From: Welwitschia mirabilis
Lineage: Eukaryota; Gnetophyta; Gnetopsida; Welwitschiales
Direction: 5' to 3'
NCBI GenBank assembly: GCA_051453625.1
Contig: JBOZIK010000001.1
Span: 275,154,826 to 275,218,770 of the forward strand
DNA: 63,945 nucleotides
Shown in pieces: positions 10,900 through 23,366 of the stretch (position 1 is the stretch's first letter; each line of letters begins with the position of its first letter). Below the pieces are notes generated by a model that ran no database searches, was not told the DNA's origin, and saw only the letters and a list, made by a program, of their open reading frames with translations. Made by a program: the position numbers and the translations under genes.

Positions 10900-13640
10900 A
10901 ATGTCTTAAGATTTTTTTGATCTTATTTTAATCAATGATGGTTTTAATACTATTATTCATGAATATGAAAAAAACGATGGGAATTTTTCTATTTCCAATT
11001 AAGAGAAAAAGAAATTTTCAAAAGAGGCATAGATAATTGTTGTTTGATGGAAATTCCAATGACAAATTCTAATTGGTGTAATAGAAAATATGCTTCCCAT
11101 TTAATTCTTAAAAATTTGAATATATTCCTTATAAATGCTTGTTGGGTTTTGACTTTCACAGGATCTTGAAGTCAAACTCTTACTTGTATTAGTTTAGATT
11201 AGTGGCTAATTCTTTTGCAAACTGACACTCATCAAAACTAGCACCAATTTTTTAGATGAAGGAAAAATTGATTTCAAGTTTTGAATTTAAAAATGGTGGA
11301 AACATAAAGCTAGGGTTTGAAGCAATTTTAGTCACATAAATTGTTAATTATGTGAAGGAACACATAAAATCTTGTCATCACTCTTATATGTTAAATTAGA
11401 AGAATCCAAAGAATGATTTAATTCATAAAATTTAATGGCCTCAAGAAGAAATTAAAAAATAAAGATGGATAGATAATTTAGACAATAAAGAAAGAAAAAT
11501 TCTTTGGGATCTTTATCTTTGATAAGAGTGGAAGTGGTTTTACTAATTTCCAAGGGTTAAAAAAAAAAAATAGAAGACAAATAATGGTGATGCAAATTCT
11601 AGATTTTTTAACTCCATATGTATGTTACAAAGAGAAAAACTCTAGTTCTACTTTGTATATCAAGGAAAATCAATATGTTTATAATACTAATAAGATGGAG
11701 AAGTTGTTGTAGAATATTTAAAAAAAAATTATTAGAAGATTCCAAATAAATGAATATAGACAACACTTTTAAGCTTATTTTTCTTATAGACAGACATATG
11801 GAAAATGTAGCCTTATAGTTGCTTAAAAAAGAAGCTATTATTAAAAAAGATTAAGAAAGATTTATTTAAAATAATGCATAATAAATCTCTGTTGTAAATA
11901 GTGCTTGTATTAATTTTTCTCCCCAACATTATTGTAAAATTGTTAAGGATTATATTTTAGATGCCTTTTTTAAAGTTTTTGACTTAGAATAAGATTTAGA
12001 TGACTTTACTTTTGAATAAATATAGATGTTGATAATATATCAAATTTTAGACCAAAAAGCATGTGTAATGTTATATAGAAAATGATATCAATATTTACGG
12101 AAGAAAGATTAAAAGTTGTTCTTCTAGTTGTGACTTCAGATTTGCAAGATGGTTTTATATAAGAAAACATATTTTACATTAAGTAATTTTGGTTCATGAG
12201 GTATTTTACTTGGCTAGTAAATGAAAAAAACTTAATGTGATATTTAAATTAAATATTAGCCAAGCGTATAATAAACCTAAGCGGTATTTTCTTTTAGTAG
12301 TAATTCAAAAATTTGACAAGGTGTGGAACATTTTTCTAAAACTTTTTGTTTAATTATGAGTCTTAAAATAAATTGTGGTTTATACTTTTCACATGCTCTA
12401 GAGGCAAGCTCACCAAATGCATGGAGTTCTAAATTGTACCACTAATAGCTTACCTAGACAATATTTAGGTATTTCTCTTTTTAATGGGAAAGGAAACTAC
12501 AAATTATGGAATAACATTCTTGACAAGATGGCAAAAATATTAGCAGTATGAAAATGTAAATCTCTTTGTCTAATAGGAAAAACTTAGCTTTGAATTTTTT
12601 GATCTTTATTACTTTATTTAAGATCTTATCTTTGGACTTCTAAAGTTGTCGAGCACATGAAAACATTCGAAAGGAGTTTTGTGGACAAGCATTAATAGTG
12701 AAAAGTGTATTTGTGAAAATCATGGGAAAAGTGGTTTTGGTTTAGAGAGACTTCATGAGTTAAAACTTTGCTTTTTAACTAAGATAGAGTGGCAATCACA
12801 TGCAAAGAATAGAAAATGGGTTTAGATGTTATAAGCTAAACATTCAAGTCATTCTAAAAATTTCTTTAAGAGCCCACATATTACTAGAGGTTTTGCAATT
12901 TGCAGTAATTTGCAAAAATTAAGAGATCAATTAAAGAATTATATGCATTCAAATGTCTAGAAGCTTATTATACTCTTCAAAATCGTCTTGTGGACAAGGA
13001 AGCAATTAGATTTAAAAAATTAGAATTAGCCTAAAGATACAACTCCTTTTCTCTTTAACTTGATTAAATAAATTACTTTTTCTACAAAATCTTTGAAAAT
13101 ACAATTGCACAATTAAAAATCACTATTACTTTTATTCAAAAATGAAGAAAAATCCTCTAGATATTATTTTCTTCATTGTACATGTCTAAGAAAAGTTTGG
13201 GTTTTCATTTTTTAAATAATTAAACAACATTTGGTTCTTTTAACTACTGTTGAATACATAGGTAAACAATGGCATTGGCCTACATGTAAGAGGTGAAATT
13301 TCTTTTTGATTCCTCATATGTTATAGTGACTTTGAAAAGAGCATAATTTAAGAATGCTTAGAGGAGGGAAAACCTTATATTTGATCTAGTTAAAGGTTAA
13401 TTATTAAGAAATGAAATGAAAATGTGAAAATTCAAAAATAAATTATATTTAAAAACTTAATATTATTATTTGCATATTCCAATCTTCATGATGTTTTGTT
13501 TTTTGTTAGTTTTTCATGACAAAGGAGTTGGGTAACTAGTCCTTTATCATGCTATGATGATTTTGCCTTTCTGTTTTCTCTAATCCTCACGGTTATAGGA
13601 TTTTTGAAGATGGACTTTTGTACTTTGTTAAAAAGTTTAT
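10900..13640 (+). mobile_element. L1-type LINE, endonuclease to 3' end, heavily degenerate
   Basis: The ORF2 domain order is preserved in broken frames. Endonuclease: FNTIIHEYEKN (about 10947), then LMEIPMTNSNW and CNRKYASHLIL with the cognate of SDHWP (about 11045-11215). Linker: NQYVYNTNKMEKLL (about 11670). RT: DVDNISNFRPKSMCNVI (about 12025), matching the FRPISLCNV motif. RT thumb and C-terminal blocks: LDKMAKILA (about 12515), GFGLERLHELKLCFLTKIEW (about 12735) and KNRKWV. Distal zf-RVT: YFFHCTCLRKVW (about 13165). The frame ends before about 13640. The YADD block was not cleanly seen. Dozens of stops make it inert. Confidence 0.85.
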
Positions 13641-15894
13641 ACAAAAAGTAATTGCTTAAGATCTAAGGGAAAAAATTTGAAGCATGAATGTTACATAGCT
13701 AATAGATTTACCTATTTTGGAGAACAAACACTCTTCTTACTAGTGGTGCATTAGCCATCATAGAGCCAAATTTTTAACTTTTTTAAAGAAAAGGGAACAA
13801 TCTATTAAAAAATTATGTTTTACATATTTTAATTTTTTGATTTTTNNNNNNNNNNNNNNNNNNNNNNNNNNNNNNNNNNNNNNNNNNNNNNNNNNNNNNN
13901 NNNNNNNNNNNNNNNNNNNNNNNNNNNNNNNNNNNNNNNNNNNNNNNNNNNNNNNNNNNNNNNNNNNNNNNNNNNNNNNNNNNNNNNNNNNNNNNNNNNN
14001 ATGGGTTTAATATTAAGACATTTCATAAGTTATTTGTTCTATTTATTAAAGTACAAAAAGTACAAGCAATATGATCCCTCAAATCTAAATGGGTTCAAAA
14101 AGGGAATTATAGTATTTGTTTAGAAAAGAAATTTGACAATTCCTTTCATAAAAAAACACATATATAAATCTATTCACTTCCAACTTGACAATACCATCTG
14201 TGATATGTACTTTAAACAACTTATCAAGCATATTAATAGCACAAAGTTATTAAGAGATGCAATGGTAATAAAGTTTTCAATAACGTCTTTTTTTTCTTTC
14301 TTTTTGAAATCATGTTTTTTTAAAATACTTTTAAATTTCATACAATGCTATACGTAGTGCTATATGTAGTAATATTATATAAGAACTATTATATGTTCTT
14401 TAAGTAATATTGTACAAAATATAAGTGTGACTTTAATGATGATTATGATTTATATTTAATTACATAGACACAAATTGATATATTTTTATTGATGGCAAGT
14501 ATTAAAACAAACAAAGCAATCACACACTACTAGAAACTTCATAATACAGTAATTCTCATTTTAAGAGAAATAATAAATACAACCTTCTACCTAGTAAAAT
14601 TGTAAGTTTAGCATTTTGCAAGTTTCACTCCTATAAAGGGGCATATAACAAGTAGTTATTTATATTAAAGGTAGCACATAATTATGTAACACTCTAGCCC
14701 GCAGTATTTTAGAATTGAACATACTTAATTGTGTACCTCTTCTCTAACAAGCATTACATCAAATTCTTTTGTTGACTTACTCACTTTGTTCTAGTAAAGT
14801 ATTTATGCATGCTTTGGATTTTTTTTTTTAAGTAAGTCACCTTATTATATAAGTTCTTCTCTTCACTTCATTATATGTTTACTCATACATTTTTAATGTT
14901 TTTCATGCATATTATACACATATACATATTCGAATCACCAATTTTGTGGGTTGTTTCTATTATTAGTTGTAATGTTTATAATCAAGTAGTTATAAATTAA
15001 TAAAACTTTTTAACACTTATAAACGAGATTATAAAATGAATTTATATTATTGAGTTAGAGATGAAGCAATATAAGATTACAAGTAGTAAATTAATTTATT
15101 TTTTATTAATATTGCTTGTTCTAGAATAACTCCTATCATGGAGCTTTTTTTAGAAGCTTTGGCTATTACTTCTTTGAATTTTAATAGCAAAATCATGCAA
15201 CATTTTGAAATTGTGTCTCTTGAGATTCTTTATAAGACTAAGGTAAATCCACAAGAAAGCATAAGATTCTTATGTATTTTATTCTATCCATTATTTATTT
15301 AAGAAAATACTTTTAAGTGTATTTTATTTTACATAAAAGTGTTTTTTATGCTATAAAACAAACTTATATTAAAAGAGTACATATATAGAAATAAAATTAA
15401 GAGGCCTTTGAGATGATAATAAGTAATTAACACTCTTCTACAAAAACAAGTTCAAATATCTGTTTTCAAAAAATTCTTAATAATAAAACATTACACATAG
15501 TTCTAAGAAATGTTATTTGAGGTGTTTTGTGTTTGACATTAATAAGACCAAACTTATATTTTAATGTTCTTATTATATTTGTTAAAGTTATAACTTGTTT
15601 CATGTTGTAAAAATGAGCTTTTTAATAAAGCTGCTTTAAACTGTCTGGATCTTTTATTTTGAAATTTATTTAAGAGAATGTGTTACAAAATAAGTTTACA
15701 AGTTTTTAGTATTTATAACCTATTTTGTTTTGCATGTGTGAAAAGAAGCCTATTTGATCCTTATTATAGGATTTTGGAAAACCATGCTTGACATGCTAGT
15801 CATGACTTATAATCTTTATTCTTGGTTAATTGAACATTACTTTGTATATTACTTTCTTATAGTNNNNNTGATTTTCTTTTGTTGCATGATTTTG
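13641..15894. other. Unassigned AT-rich sequence with two gaps
   Basis: Holds the gaps at 13846-14000 and 15865-15869. A 74-codon open frame at 14133-14357 matches nothing known to me and has AT-rich random character. The segment just before 15902 should include the 5' LTR of the next Copia remnant, but its start was not found. Confidence 0.35.
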
Positions 15895-15901
15895 TAATAA
15901 T

Positions 15902-15918
15902 CAGTATCAAAGCTTGGG
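15902..15918 (+). other. Copia primer-binding site
   Basis: CAGTATCAAAGCTTGGG matches the tRNA-Met type site TGGTATCAAAGCTTGGG except at its second and third bases. The same extended AAAGCTTGGG form is found in the minus-strand element at 57611-57626, linking the two as one family. Confidence 0.7.
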
Positions 15919-16213
15919 TTTGACAGGTCTCTCGGGCTATGTATTAGCATAACAGAGCAGAATAAACATAGATGCATGAAGGGCATGCATTCAAAACTTT
16001 CTGCCATCCTTAAAATCATACCTTAGATACTTATATAATTTTTTAGCGTTCGGTGTTTTTTTTCCCTTTTTTATTTGTTTTCCTTAAAGATTTTGAAGAT
16101 TAGTGATTCTCTAGACATAAAAATCTACTATGCAATTTTCTAACCATAATTTTTATAGAGGTATTTATAGTAGAATATTTCATATCTTTTTGTTTTTATG
16201 AGATGCATTATAC

Positions 16214-16880
16214 ATGATGGAGAGAACATATGTTCAAATAAACAAGTTCAGTGACTATAATTATGAGTTGTAAGAGAGCAAGGTGAAGCACTTATTATAT
16301 AAATGGGGACTTGTAATACTCATATAAGGCCAAGCATGAATCATATTATGGTTAGAATTAATGGATGAAATAGAATGAACATGAAAGTTTTGGAAAGTAT
16401 TTAGTTTCATGTGGATGTTCATTTCTACAAATGTGTATGATGTAAACTTTGCATATGATATGTTGTGTAGATTGGAAATGCTTTATGCAACAACAAAAAA
16501 TTCATTCTTCTTGCATAAGAAGTAACAAAAACTTAAGACTACAAGCAAATGAATCTAAAATTATTTATCTCCAAACTCTTATTGCATTTTAAATGTTTTT
16601 AATTAGAGTGAGCATGTCTCCTTAGGAAAGAATATTGGATTTTTGAATTCATTGCCTAAATCTTAGGATAATATGATGGTCATTTCAAGTAAAAATACCT
16701 TTTTACACTTGAATTTGATGGGGTTGTAAATATTGTTAAGAACTTTAGATCTTCAGCTAATAAGATTAATCCTTCAAATAACAAGGCTCTATATGCTACT
16801 AAGAAACACAAAAGTAAAGAATGAAATACCAACATCATAATAAGAATGGACATGTCAAAAAGGCTTCCTTGAACTAAAAT
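16214..16880 (+). pseudogene. Copia gag remnant
   Basis: The frame starts with MERTYVQINKF at 16217 and continues with SDYNYEL and SKVKHLLYKWGL, the N-terminal gag block that binds the Trp motif in intact relatives. LEMLYATTKNSFFLHKK (about 16470) and LNSLPKS-DNMMV (about 16642) follow. The zinc knuckle at 16827-16868 reads YQHHNKNGHVKKAS; the three Cys of CX2CX4HX4C are Tyr, His and Ser, and only the GH core survives. It is the same family as the minus-strand gag at 56764-57349, whose start reads KFDDYNYKLWK. Protease and pol were not recognised downstream. Confidence 0.75.
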
Positions 16881-17666
16881 GTGATGATAATATCTTGAAA
16901 GAGGAGTCCCCTAGATATATTAATGCTATGCCTTGATAAATGATAATTAAAGAAATGTTTAGAAATAGGACTTAGCAAATAAGGAAGAGGGTAGCAATCT
17001 TAAAATCGAAACTAGGATTTTCAATTTTAATATAACCAACTGTGCCTATCATTCTTATACAAGTATCACAAGAAAATTCCAAAACTCAAATAAATAATCA
17101 AAGAGAAATTGAAATATGTTTTAAGCAAAGGGATGTGAAAATAAATTAAAACTTCTTGTTCTAAGTACTAGAAATGATTGTTCATAGACAAATAACCAAA
17201 CAAACCTAAATAAAGAAAACCATAAAAACCATCATTGTTTCTTTAATCTAAAGTAATAGATCATTAAGCAGCAACATCTATGGTAAGTAATAGATCATGT
17301 ACTACAAATATTGAATGTCATGAACACAAAGAAAATATCTTGTGACATCATAACAATATCAATGCTAGTCAGACATGGATCATCTTATAATGTAACGCAG
17401 GCAATGGAAAGCTTGAAATATGTCATATATCTAACACATTAATCATCTACCTTAATAGATTCCTAATAAAACATTAAATTAATTGAACTCAAATAAATAA
17501 ATATGCAAGAACATTCGGAATGGACTATCGCAATGTACATAATCATAAATGTGTCAATGATGGAAAAGAAAAGTAGATTCAACCACATGATAAAATTCCA
17601 TTAAATAATAATGCAATTACTACACCAAATAACAATCTAGTAGAAAATATGGTTTTAGACTTGCGA
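16881..17666. other. Unassigned, presumed pol-side remnant of the Copia element
   Basis: No protease, integrase or RT motif could be read in any frame. Sequence leads directly into the Gypsy LTR duplication at 17667. Confidence 0.3.
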
Positions 17667-17796
17667 AAGAAGTTTTTTAATGATAAAATTGTTAACATGT
17701 AAAAATTTACATTACTATCAAGTTAATTAACCAATTTATCTTAAAGGAAGGCATTAATATAATTTATTTTATCATAAAAAATTATATTCTATTAAT
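17667..17796. repeat. Gap-flanking duplicate, left side
   Basis: Repeats 17897-18026 almost base for base, including 23 bases upstream of the LTR start, and stops at a gap of exactly 100 N. Most of the mismatches lie towards the gap. This is best read as two unmerged contig ends covering the same locus rather than biology. Confidence 0.75.
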
Positions 17797-17919
17797 NNNN
17801 NNNNNNNNNNNNNNNNNNNNNNNNNNNNNNNNNNNNNNNNNNNNNNNNNNNNNNNNNNNNNNNNNNNNNNNNNNNNNNNNNNNNNNNNNNNNNNNNAAGA
17901 AGTTTTTTAATGATAAAAT

Positions 17920-19246
17920 TGTTAACATGTAAAAATTGACATTACGATCAAGTTAATTAACCAATTTATCTTAATGGAAGGCATTAATATAATTGATTTT
18001 ATCATAAAAACTTATCTTCTATTATTTTTCACAATAATTATGGATTTACTATTTGCCCATGACATTTTCAGGTTAATTATCTCAACTTGAAAGACATGAT
18101 GAAAAATGACTATCATTCTTGCTTAAATGTCAGTGCCACCGTCCAGTTCTATTGGTGCCATTGATCCTTTTGTACCAAATAATGAAAATCTCATGTTCTT
18201 GACTTGAAATGGAGAATTAAATCAAATGCAGTTATCGACTTGATCCAGTTCCACATCCAAAATAAATTGCATTCTTGATGATACATGGTGGTGAGTACGA
18301 AGACTCACAATAGTGACATGTGGCATTACCGAGTAGGATGAGAATGGAGACAAATGGCAATGATAGCGGTTGGTAGTAGTATCAACATCTAGGAGCTAAG
18401 TGTTAAGTGTTGACATGAGAATTTCTACCAAATGTAAAAGATAACAAACCATCCTACCTAATGCCATCATTATGTAACCACCCACCTAATACTATAAGCC
18501 AAAGGCTTACAACCACTCCCCACCTCCTTGCCTTCATCCCTCCATTATAATATCGTTTGTTTGGGCAAAGTTAGAATCTTGAAGCATCAAGTCATGATGG
18601 CTTTTTAAGCACTTATTTGAGGGAGTAAGCTTGCTTTCGAGGATTATCTGGAGAGTCCTTTTTTCTTCCTTGCCTTTTTTTTTTTAATTCAAATACTAAG
18701 GAATGTTTTCTTTTGGTTACTAATTTCAATATATTTTGTATTAGGAATGTTTAAGTGACATGTACTATCAAGTTTACTTTAGTCAACCAAGTAAATTTGT
18801 TAAGTTAATTGATCTACGTCTTAGTAGTTTCATAGATCTGATGCACCATAAGTTCATACTTTCTATTTTTATTACAAGGCTGAGAAGGATTGATGACTTT
18901 TAAGTTCATCAGCGCTCATATGGTAAATGAGATTATGTCATTATGACCTACGCGTTTATGCTTGACGGTCTAAAGTTTGTTTTAGGATAAGGCAGCATAT
19001 GGTTGAGTGAGGACTTGCGATGAACGAATCAGGCGATCCCTTGGATTTTGCTTTCTTCCCCCTTTTTCCTATGGAGTTTCAAAACCAAATTCATCAACTC
19101 CCTTTTCTTTGCTTTTCATAAATTTTGTAACTTGCATTAGCAAACATTAGTGTAAAACTTCTGAACCACTACCCATGTTATCCTTGTGGAAATAATGATA
19201 CTAGGTTCTTACTTAGTTAAATCCAGTCCATTGTAAAACACAATCA
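17920..19246 (+). repeat. 5' LTR of Athila-like Gypsy element
   Basis: Begins TGTTAACATGTAAAAATTGA and ends CACAATCA just before the primer site. Its first 138 or so bases align with the 3' copy at 24636-24773, for example GGTTAATTGACCAACTTATC against AGTTAATTAACCAATTTATC. The 3' copy diverges abruptly after ATGGATTTACTATTTGC. Confidence 0.75.
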
Positions 19247-19251
19247 TATTT

Positions 19252-19269
19252 TGACACTATTATCGGGGA
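19252..19269 (+). other. Primer-binding site, tRNA-Asp type, decayed
   Basis: TGACACTATTATCGGGGA aligns to the Athila/Tat site TGGCGCCGTTGCCGGGGA with six mismatches, every one a C-to-T or G-to-A transition, clustered at the CpG-rich part. ATAACAAC follows. Confidence 0.7.
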
Positions 19270-19959
19270 TAACAACATAGTAGTAGCTTACAAGAGCACC
19301 TATTTTTCTTTTTGCAAGTTTATAGTTAGTTTTTGTTTTTCTAGTGGTGGGTACCGATTTGCTCTAGTGGTACCTAAACATGTCCTCTTTCTTTTTTGTT
19401 TTGTGTGTTGTTTCTTTAGTTTTCCTTTTAGTGATTGATATTAGCCATTCCAGTGATACCTAAACTAGTCTAATTTTAAGTGTGCCTTTGATTTTTCTCT
19501 AATTTATTTTGTTTTGTAGGTCTAGTAGTGTGTTTTTGTAGGTTACCTATGGAGAAAAACTTAACAACTAAAAATTTAACTTATGTTGCGTGTTTTTATT
19601 TACCTGTTATGTCTTTAATTCGGTTTCAAATTTTCTATTATAATAATTTGCTGCTTTAAAACATTAAAGACTAAAAACGTTTTTTGCATGATTTCATTAA
19701 GAATTAGGTTGTAAATGCTCACCTTTTTTTGTTTCTATTTTATTTTACTGTGACCCTGATACACTGATCGGTCTGCGAGAACTCAGCGAAACTCCATAAA
19801 AAAATCTAAACGTTTACCTTGCATTCTAACTGACATCATCACCTGTCCTTACTAGCACCATCGGCTTATACAACCCAAATGCTCTGAGATTTCGACAGAA
19901 CCCTTTGATAAAACCTAGAATCCTCTGTGTCTTGTAGGCTCTATTCAAAACCTTCTAAA

Positions 19960-20935
19960 ATGAGTCTGAAACTTGTTCGACCCTATTTTTGCATGCCTTA
20001 GATTCACGATGAGTCTAGAAGATTAATTAGAAATTCCTTAAATAATATGGACCCTTGGATTGATTCAAGAAGTTTGCAACGAAATAAACACTATGATGAC
20101 AACCAAAGGGACCAAGACTCCTCTTCTCAGAATTACCCAAATCATAATCAACAAGACCCCTCATCTTAACAACAACAAGATCCAAACGACTTAGTTAGGG
20201 GAGTCACATTTAATCAAGAACTAATTTCTTAATTAACGACCTATTACCTCACCCAAGAGGCAGTCAAAAGACAAGCTGCTACAACTAATACTACTCAACT
20301 TGGGTAAACCCTTCATGATTATCTCCAACCACAATGCCTAGGAATGCCTTCATGCATCATGCTACTGTCCATAGACTAAAGACTGAAGTTTAACCTTTCA
20401 ACTATCTGACTTTTTCCTCATTGTCGTGGCTTAGAATCTAAGGACCCATAACTTCATCTTACGGAATTTGAGTGTGTCTTATCAATTGTTCCCCAATATC
20501 ACAACACTAATAATGCCATCAGGCTCAAATTATTTCCGTTTTCCCTAAAAGACAAGGCAAAATCTTGGCTATATACCCTTAAAGACCTTATCTATTAGAA
20601 CTCGGGTCGATCTAAATAAGGCTTTTATCTCCGAATTCTTTCTCAATCATAAGAAGAGCGCCTTAAGAAACAAAATCATGAACTTCCAGAAAAAGGAACA
20701 TGAAACATTTTTCAAAGCCTTAGAGGAATTCAATGACTTATTATAAAAATGCCCCCAACATGGTTTTGAGTGGAGAAGGAAAATAAGCTTTTTCTATGAT
20801 GGATTAACCACAAAAAACAAACAACTAGTTGAGATGATAAGTTAAGAAAACTTTCTTAGCATGCCCTTAGATGAAGTTTGGGAATACCTTAAGAGCGTAG
20901 CTAAAAATTCCAAAAACTAGGAGAAGCCTACATAA
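19960..20935 (+). pseudogene. Gypsy gag (Retrotrans_gag) pseudogene
   Basis: Translated fragments are characteristic of Athila-type capsid. NNMDPWIDSRSLQRNKHYDD (about 20045) is the basic, Gln/Asn-rich N-terminus. HLTEFECVLSIV (about 20456), IRLKLFPFSLKDKAKSWLYT (about 20519) and NHELPEKGT, or in another frame NFQKKEHETFFKALEEFNDL (about 20682), form the capsid core. ISFFYDGLTTKNKQLVEM (about 20785) and MPLDEVWEYLKSVAKNSKNW (about 20862) close it. At least ten stops or shifts are present. The order and spacing match the family, so identification is firm although coding ability is lost. Confidence 0.85.
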
Positions 20936-21022
20936 CTGTCTAGATCTTATCATCTTGTTAGGTCAATAAGTGTTTTTTAAAATTTCAAAGTAAATAACAG
21001 GATAATGAATTAATGAAAACCC

Positions 21023-21310
21023 TTGGTCACTAAACCGGAATGCTTAATTTGCCACATTGATACCCACGAAACAGTCAAATGTCCATCCATTCCCTTATTT
21101 CAAAACATAGTTAACAAACAAGTAAATGCAGTAGGGTACCAGTGGCAAACTAGAAAAATAACTTATACTCAAACACATATAACCCCTCATAGAGGAATCA
21201 CCCTAAATTTTCTTGGAAACAAGACAATTAATTTAGTTAACCAAGAAACCCTTTTCCTTTATATCGTCCCATCCATTTCCATCCAATTACTAGAAACCAT
21301 CTCCATCTAG
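21023..21310 (+). pseudogene. Gypsy gag C-terminus with intact zinc knuckle
   Basis: A 95-codon open stretch begins MVTKPECLICHIDTHETVKC. Residues 7-20 keep all four ligands of a CX2CX4HX4C knuckle, the RNA-binding nucleocapsid motif, followed by PSIP. It continues the gag of the Athila-like element in a different frame from most of the capsid blocks. The Met is probably not a natural start, since gag is one polyprotein. Confidence 0.75.
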
Positions 21311-21778
21311 TCCTTTTGAGGAATTAGTAAGTAAATCCACTAGAAATCAAGTCCAAATCAATCGTAATCATGAATCAATTCTTAAGAAACATTCTTTGCA
21401 TTAACTAACCTCAAGCAAAACACCCTATTCATCTTGCAAACCCTTTAATAACTTCAACAAATCCAAACCCAACTTCTCTCTACCTTAAATCATAGAGACC
21501 TAGGAAAACTCCTTATGAGTTCTAAACTGAATTACAAAGGAGTAAGGTTTGTAGAAGAAGGGTTAAGCCATCAGAACAAACAAAAGCTATTTACCTTCAA
21601 AGGGGCATAGAGATTAATAAAGGCTTAACTCATAGTCAATCTAAAGATGAGGGGAACGCAAAAGAAAAAGACATTACTGTTTGCTAAGAGCCTTTACCCT
21701 TTCCCCAAGCTTTGAATAAAGAAAAGGTGAAAGATGTTGAAAAACCTTTGCCTCCCTCCAAAGAGCGTTTACCTTTTC
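21311..21778 (+). other. Gag-to-protease linker of the Gypsy element
   Basis: Low-complexity, Pro/Lys/Gln-coding sequence typical of the region between nucleocapsid and protease in Athila elements, for example PPSKERLPF before the gap. A 656-base gap begins at 21779. Confidence 0.45.
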
Positions 21779-22437
21779 NNNNNNNNNNNNNNNNNNNNNN
21801 NNNNNNNNNNNNNNNNNNNNNNNNNNNNNNNNNNNNNNNNNNNNNNNNNNNNNNNNNNNNNNNNNNNNNNNNNNNNNNNNNNNNNNNNNNNNNNNNNNNN
21901 NNNNNNNNNNNNNNNNNNNNNNNNNNNNNNNNNNNNNNNNNNNNNNNNNNNNNNNNNNNNNNNNNNNNNNNNNNNNNNNNNNNNNNNNNNNNNNNNNNNN
22001 NNNNNNNNNNNNNNNNNNNNNNNNNNNNNNNNNNNNNNNNNNNNNNNNNNNNNNNNNNNNNNNNNNNNNNNNNNNNNNNNNNNNNNNNNNNNNNNNNNNN
22101 NNNNNNNNNNNNNNNNNNNNNNNNNNNNNNNNNNNNNNNNNNNNNNNNNNNNNNNNNNNNNNNNNNNNNNNNNNNNNNNNNNNNNNNNNNNNNNNNNNNN
22201 NNNNNNNNNNNNNNNNNNNNNNNNNNNNNNNNNNNNNNNNNNNNNNNNNNNNNNNNNNNNNNNNNNNNNNNNNNNNNNNNNNNNNNNNNNNNNNNNNNNN
22301 NNNNNNNNNNNNNNNNNNNNNNNNNNNNNNNNNNNNNNNNNNNNNNNNNNNNNNNNNNNNNNNNNNNNNNNNNNNNNNNNNNNNNNNNNNNNNNNNNNNN
22401 NNNNNNNNNNNNNNNNNNNNNNNNNNNNNNNNNNTCT

Positions 22438-22938
22438 TTAAGAAAGTTAAAAATTGATATTCCTTTTTTAGAAGTGATTAAGAAGGTGCCCTCATACGCA
22501 AAATTCCTTAAGGATATGTGCACGATGAAGAGACACATAAATGTAAAGAATAAAGCCTTTTTAGCCCAACAAACTAGCGTAATCATCCAAAATCAGTTTC
22601 CACCTAAGCACAAAGATCTAAGTTACCCAACAATAGCTATTACAATTAGGGATAAAAACATTGAGCAAACCTTGTTAGATTTTAGAGCAAGTGTTAACAT
22701 CCTACCTCGTTATGTGTACAAGGACCTTGGCTTAAATAACCTTAAATGTACTAAAATCCAATTGCAATTAATAGATAATTATGTGAAATCATCATTAAGA
22801 ATAGTCAAAGATGTAATAGTCCAAGTTGATAACTGTTATTTCCTAGTTAACTTCACCATTTTAGAAATGGACACAACAAAACGCAACTCAGTATCCATTA
22901 TATTAGGAAGACCTTTCCTTGTGACTTCAACACCTTGA
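22438..22938 (+). pseudogene. Gypsy aspartic protease domain
   Basis: The frame is open from the gap edge to 22938 and contains KVPSYAKFLKDMCT (about 22485), the usual block before Athila proteases. AIIQNQFPPK and TIAITIRDK also match in position and sense. The active site reads LLDFRASVNILP (about 22672) where related proteases have LLDLGASVNLLP. The flap/C-terminal ILGRPFL (about 22900) is intact. With Gly-Ala changed to Arg-Ala next to the catalytic Asp, activity is doubtful. The frame ends at a stop just before the KISFGNM block, which continues in another frame from 22935. Confidence 0.85.
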
Positions 22939-23366
22939 TTAGTTGTAGGATTGGGCAAATGAAAATATCATTTGGCAACATGGCTTTAAACTTAAATGTT
23001 TTGAACATGATGAAATTAGAAGGCAATATTGAAGAGGTTAACAGGGTTAATGAAATTCACAACTTCAAATGTTCTCATGAGCCAAATACCTCCCATCCTA
23101 TTTCATCACATGAATTTCGCTTCTCTGACTTCGAGCTTAATAGTTACTATCCTTTTGAGTCTTATGCAATAAGTCATCCTACAAAAACCCACTTTTTGCT
23201 TAAGGATGATATTCTCATGAGTACCCCACATCATTATCACTCATTCCACCATTTCCTTAAGCATTTTCACACACCAAATTCATTCTTAAATCATCTTGTT
23301 AAGCCCAAAAATCATCCACCTCAACCATCAACCTATGTATTTCTGAGACTTACTCACCAAGATTAA
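22935..23366 (+). pseudogene. Gypsy post-protease polyprotein fragment
   Basis: Open for 143 codons. It begins MISCRIGQMKISFGNMAL, matching the sequence that follows protease in Athila polyproteins (INCRNG-M-LSFGNMT-L). The rest is rich in His, Ser and Pro and would normally run toward RT, but no RT motif appears before or after the stop. It overlaps the protease frame by four bases through a frameshift. Confidence 0.65.
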
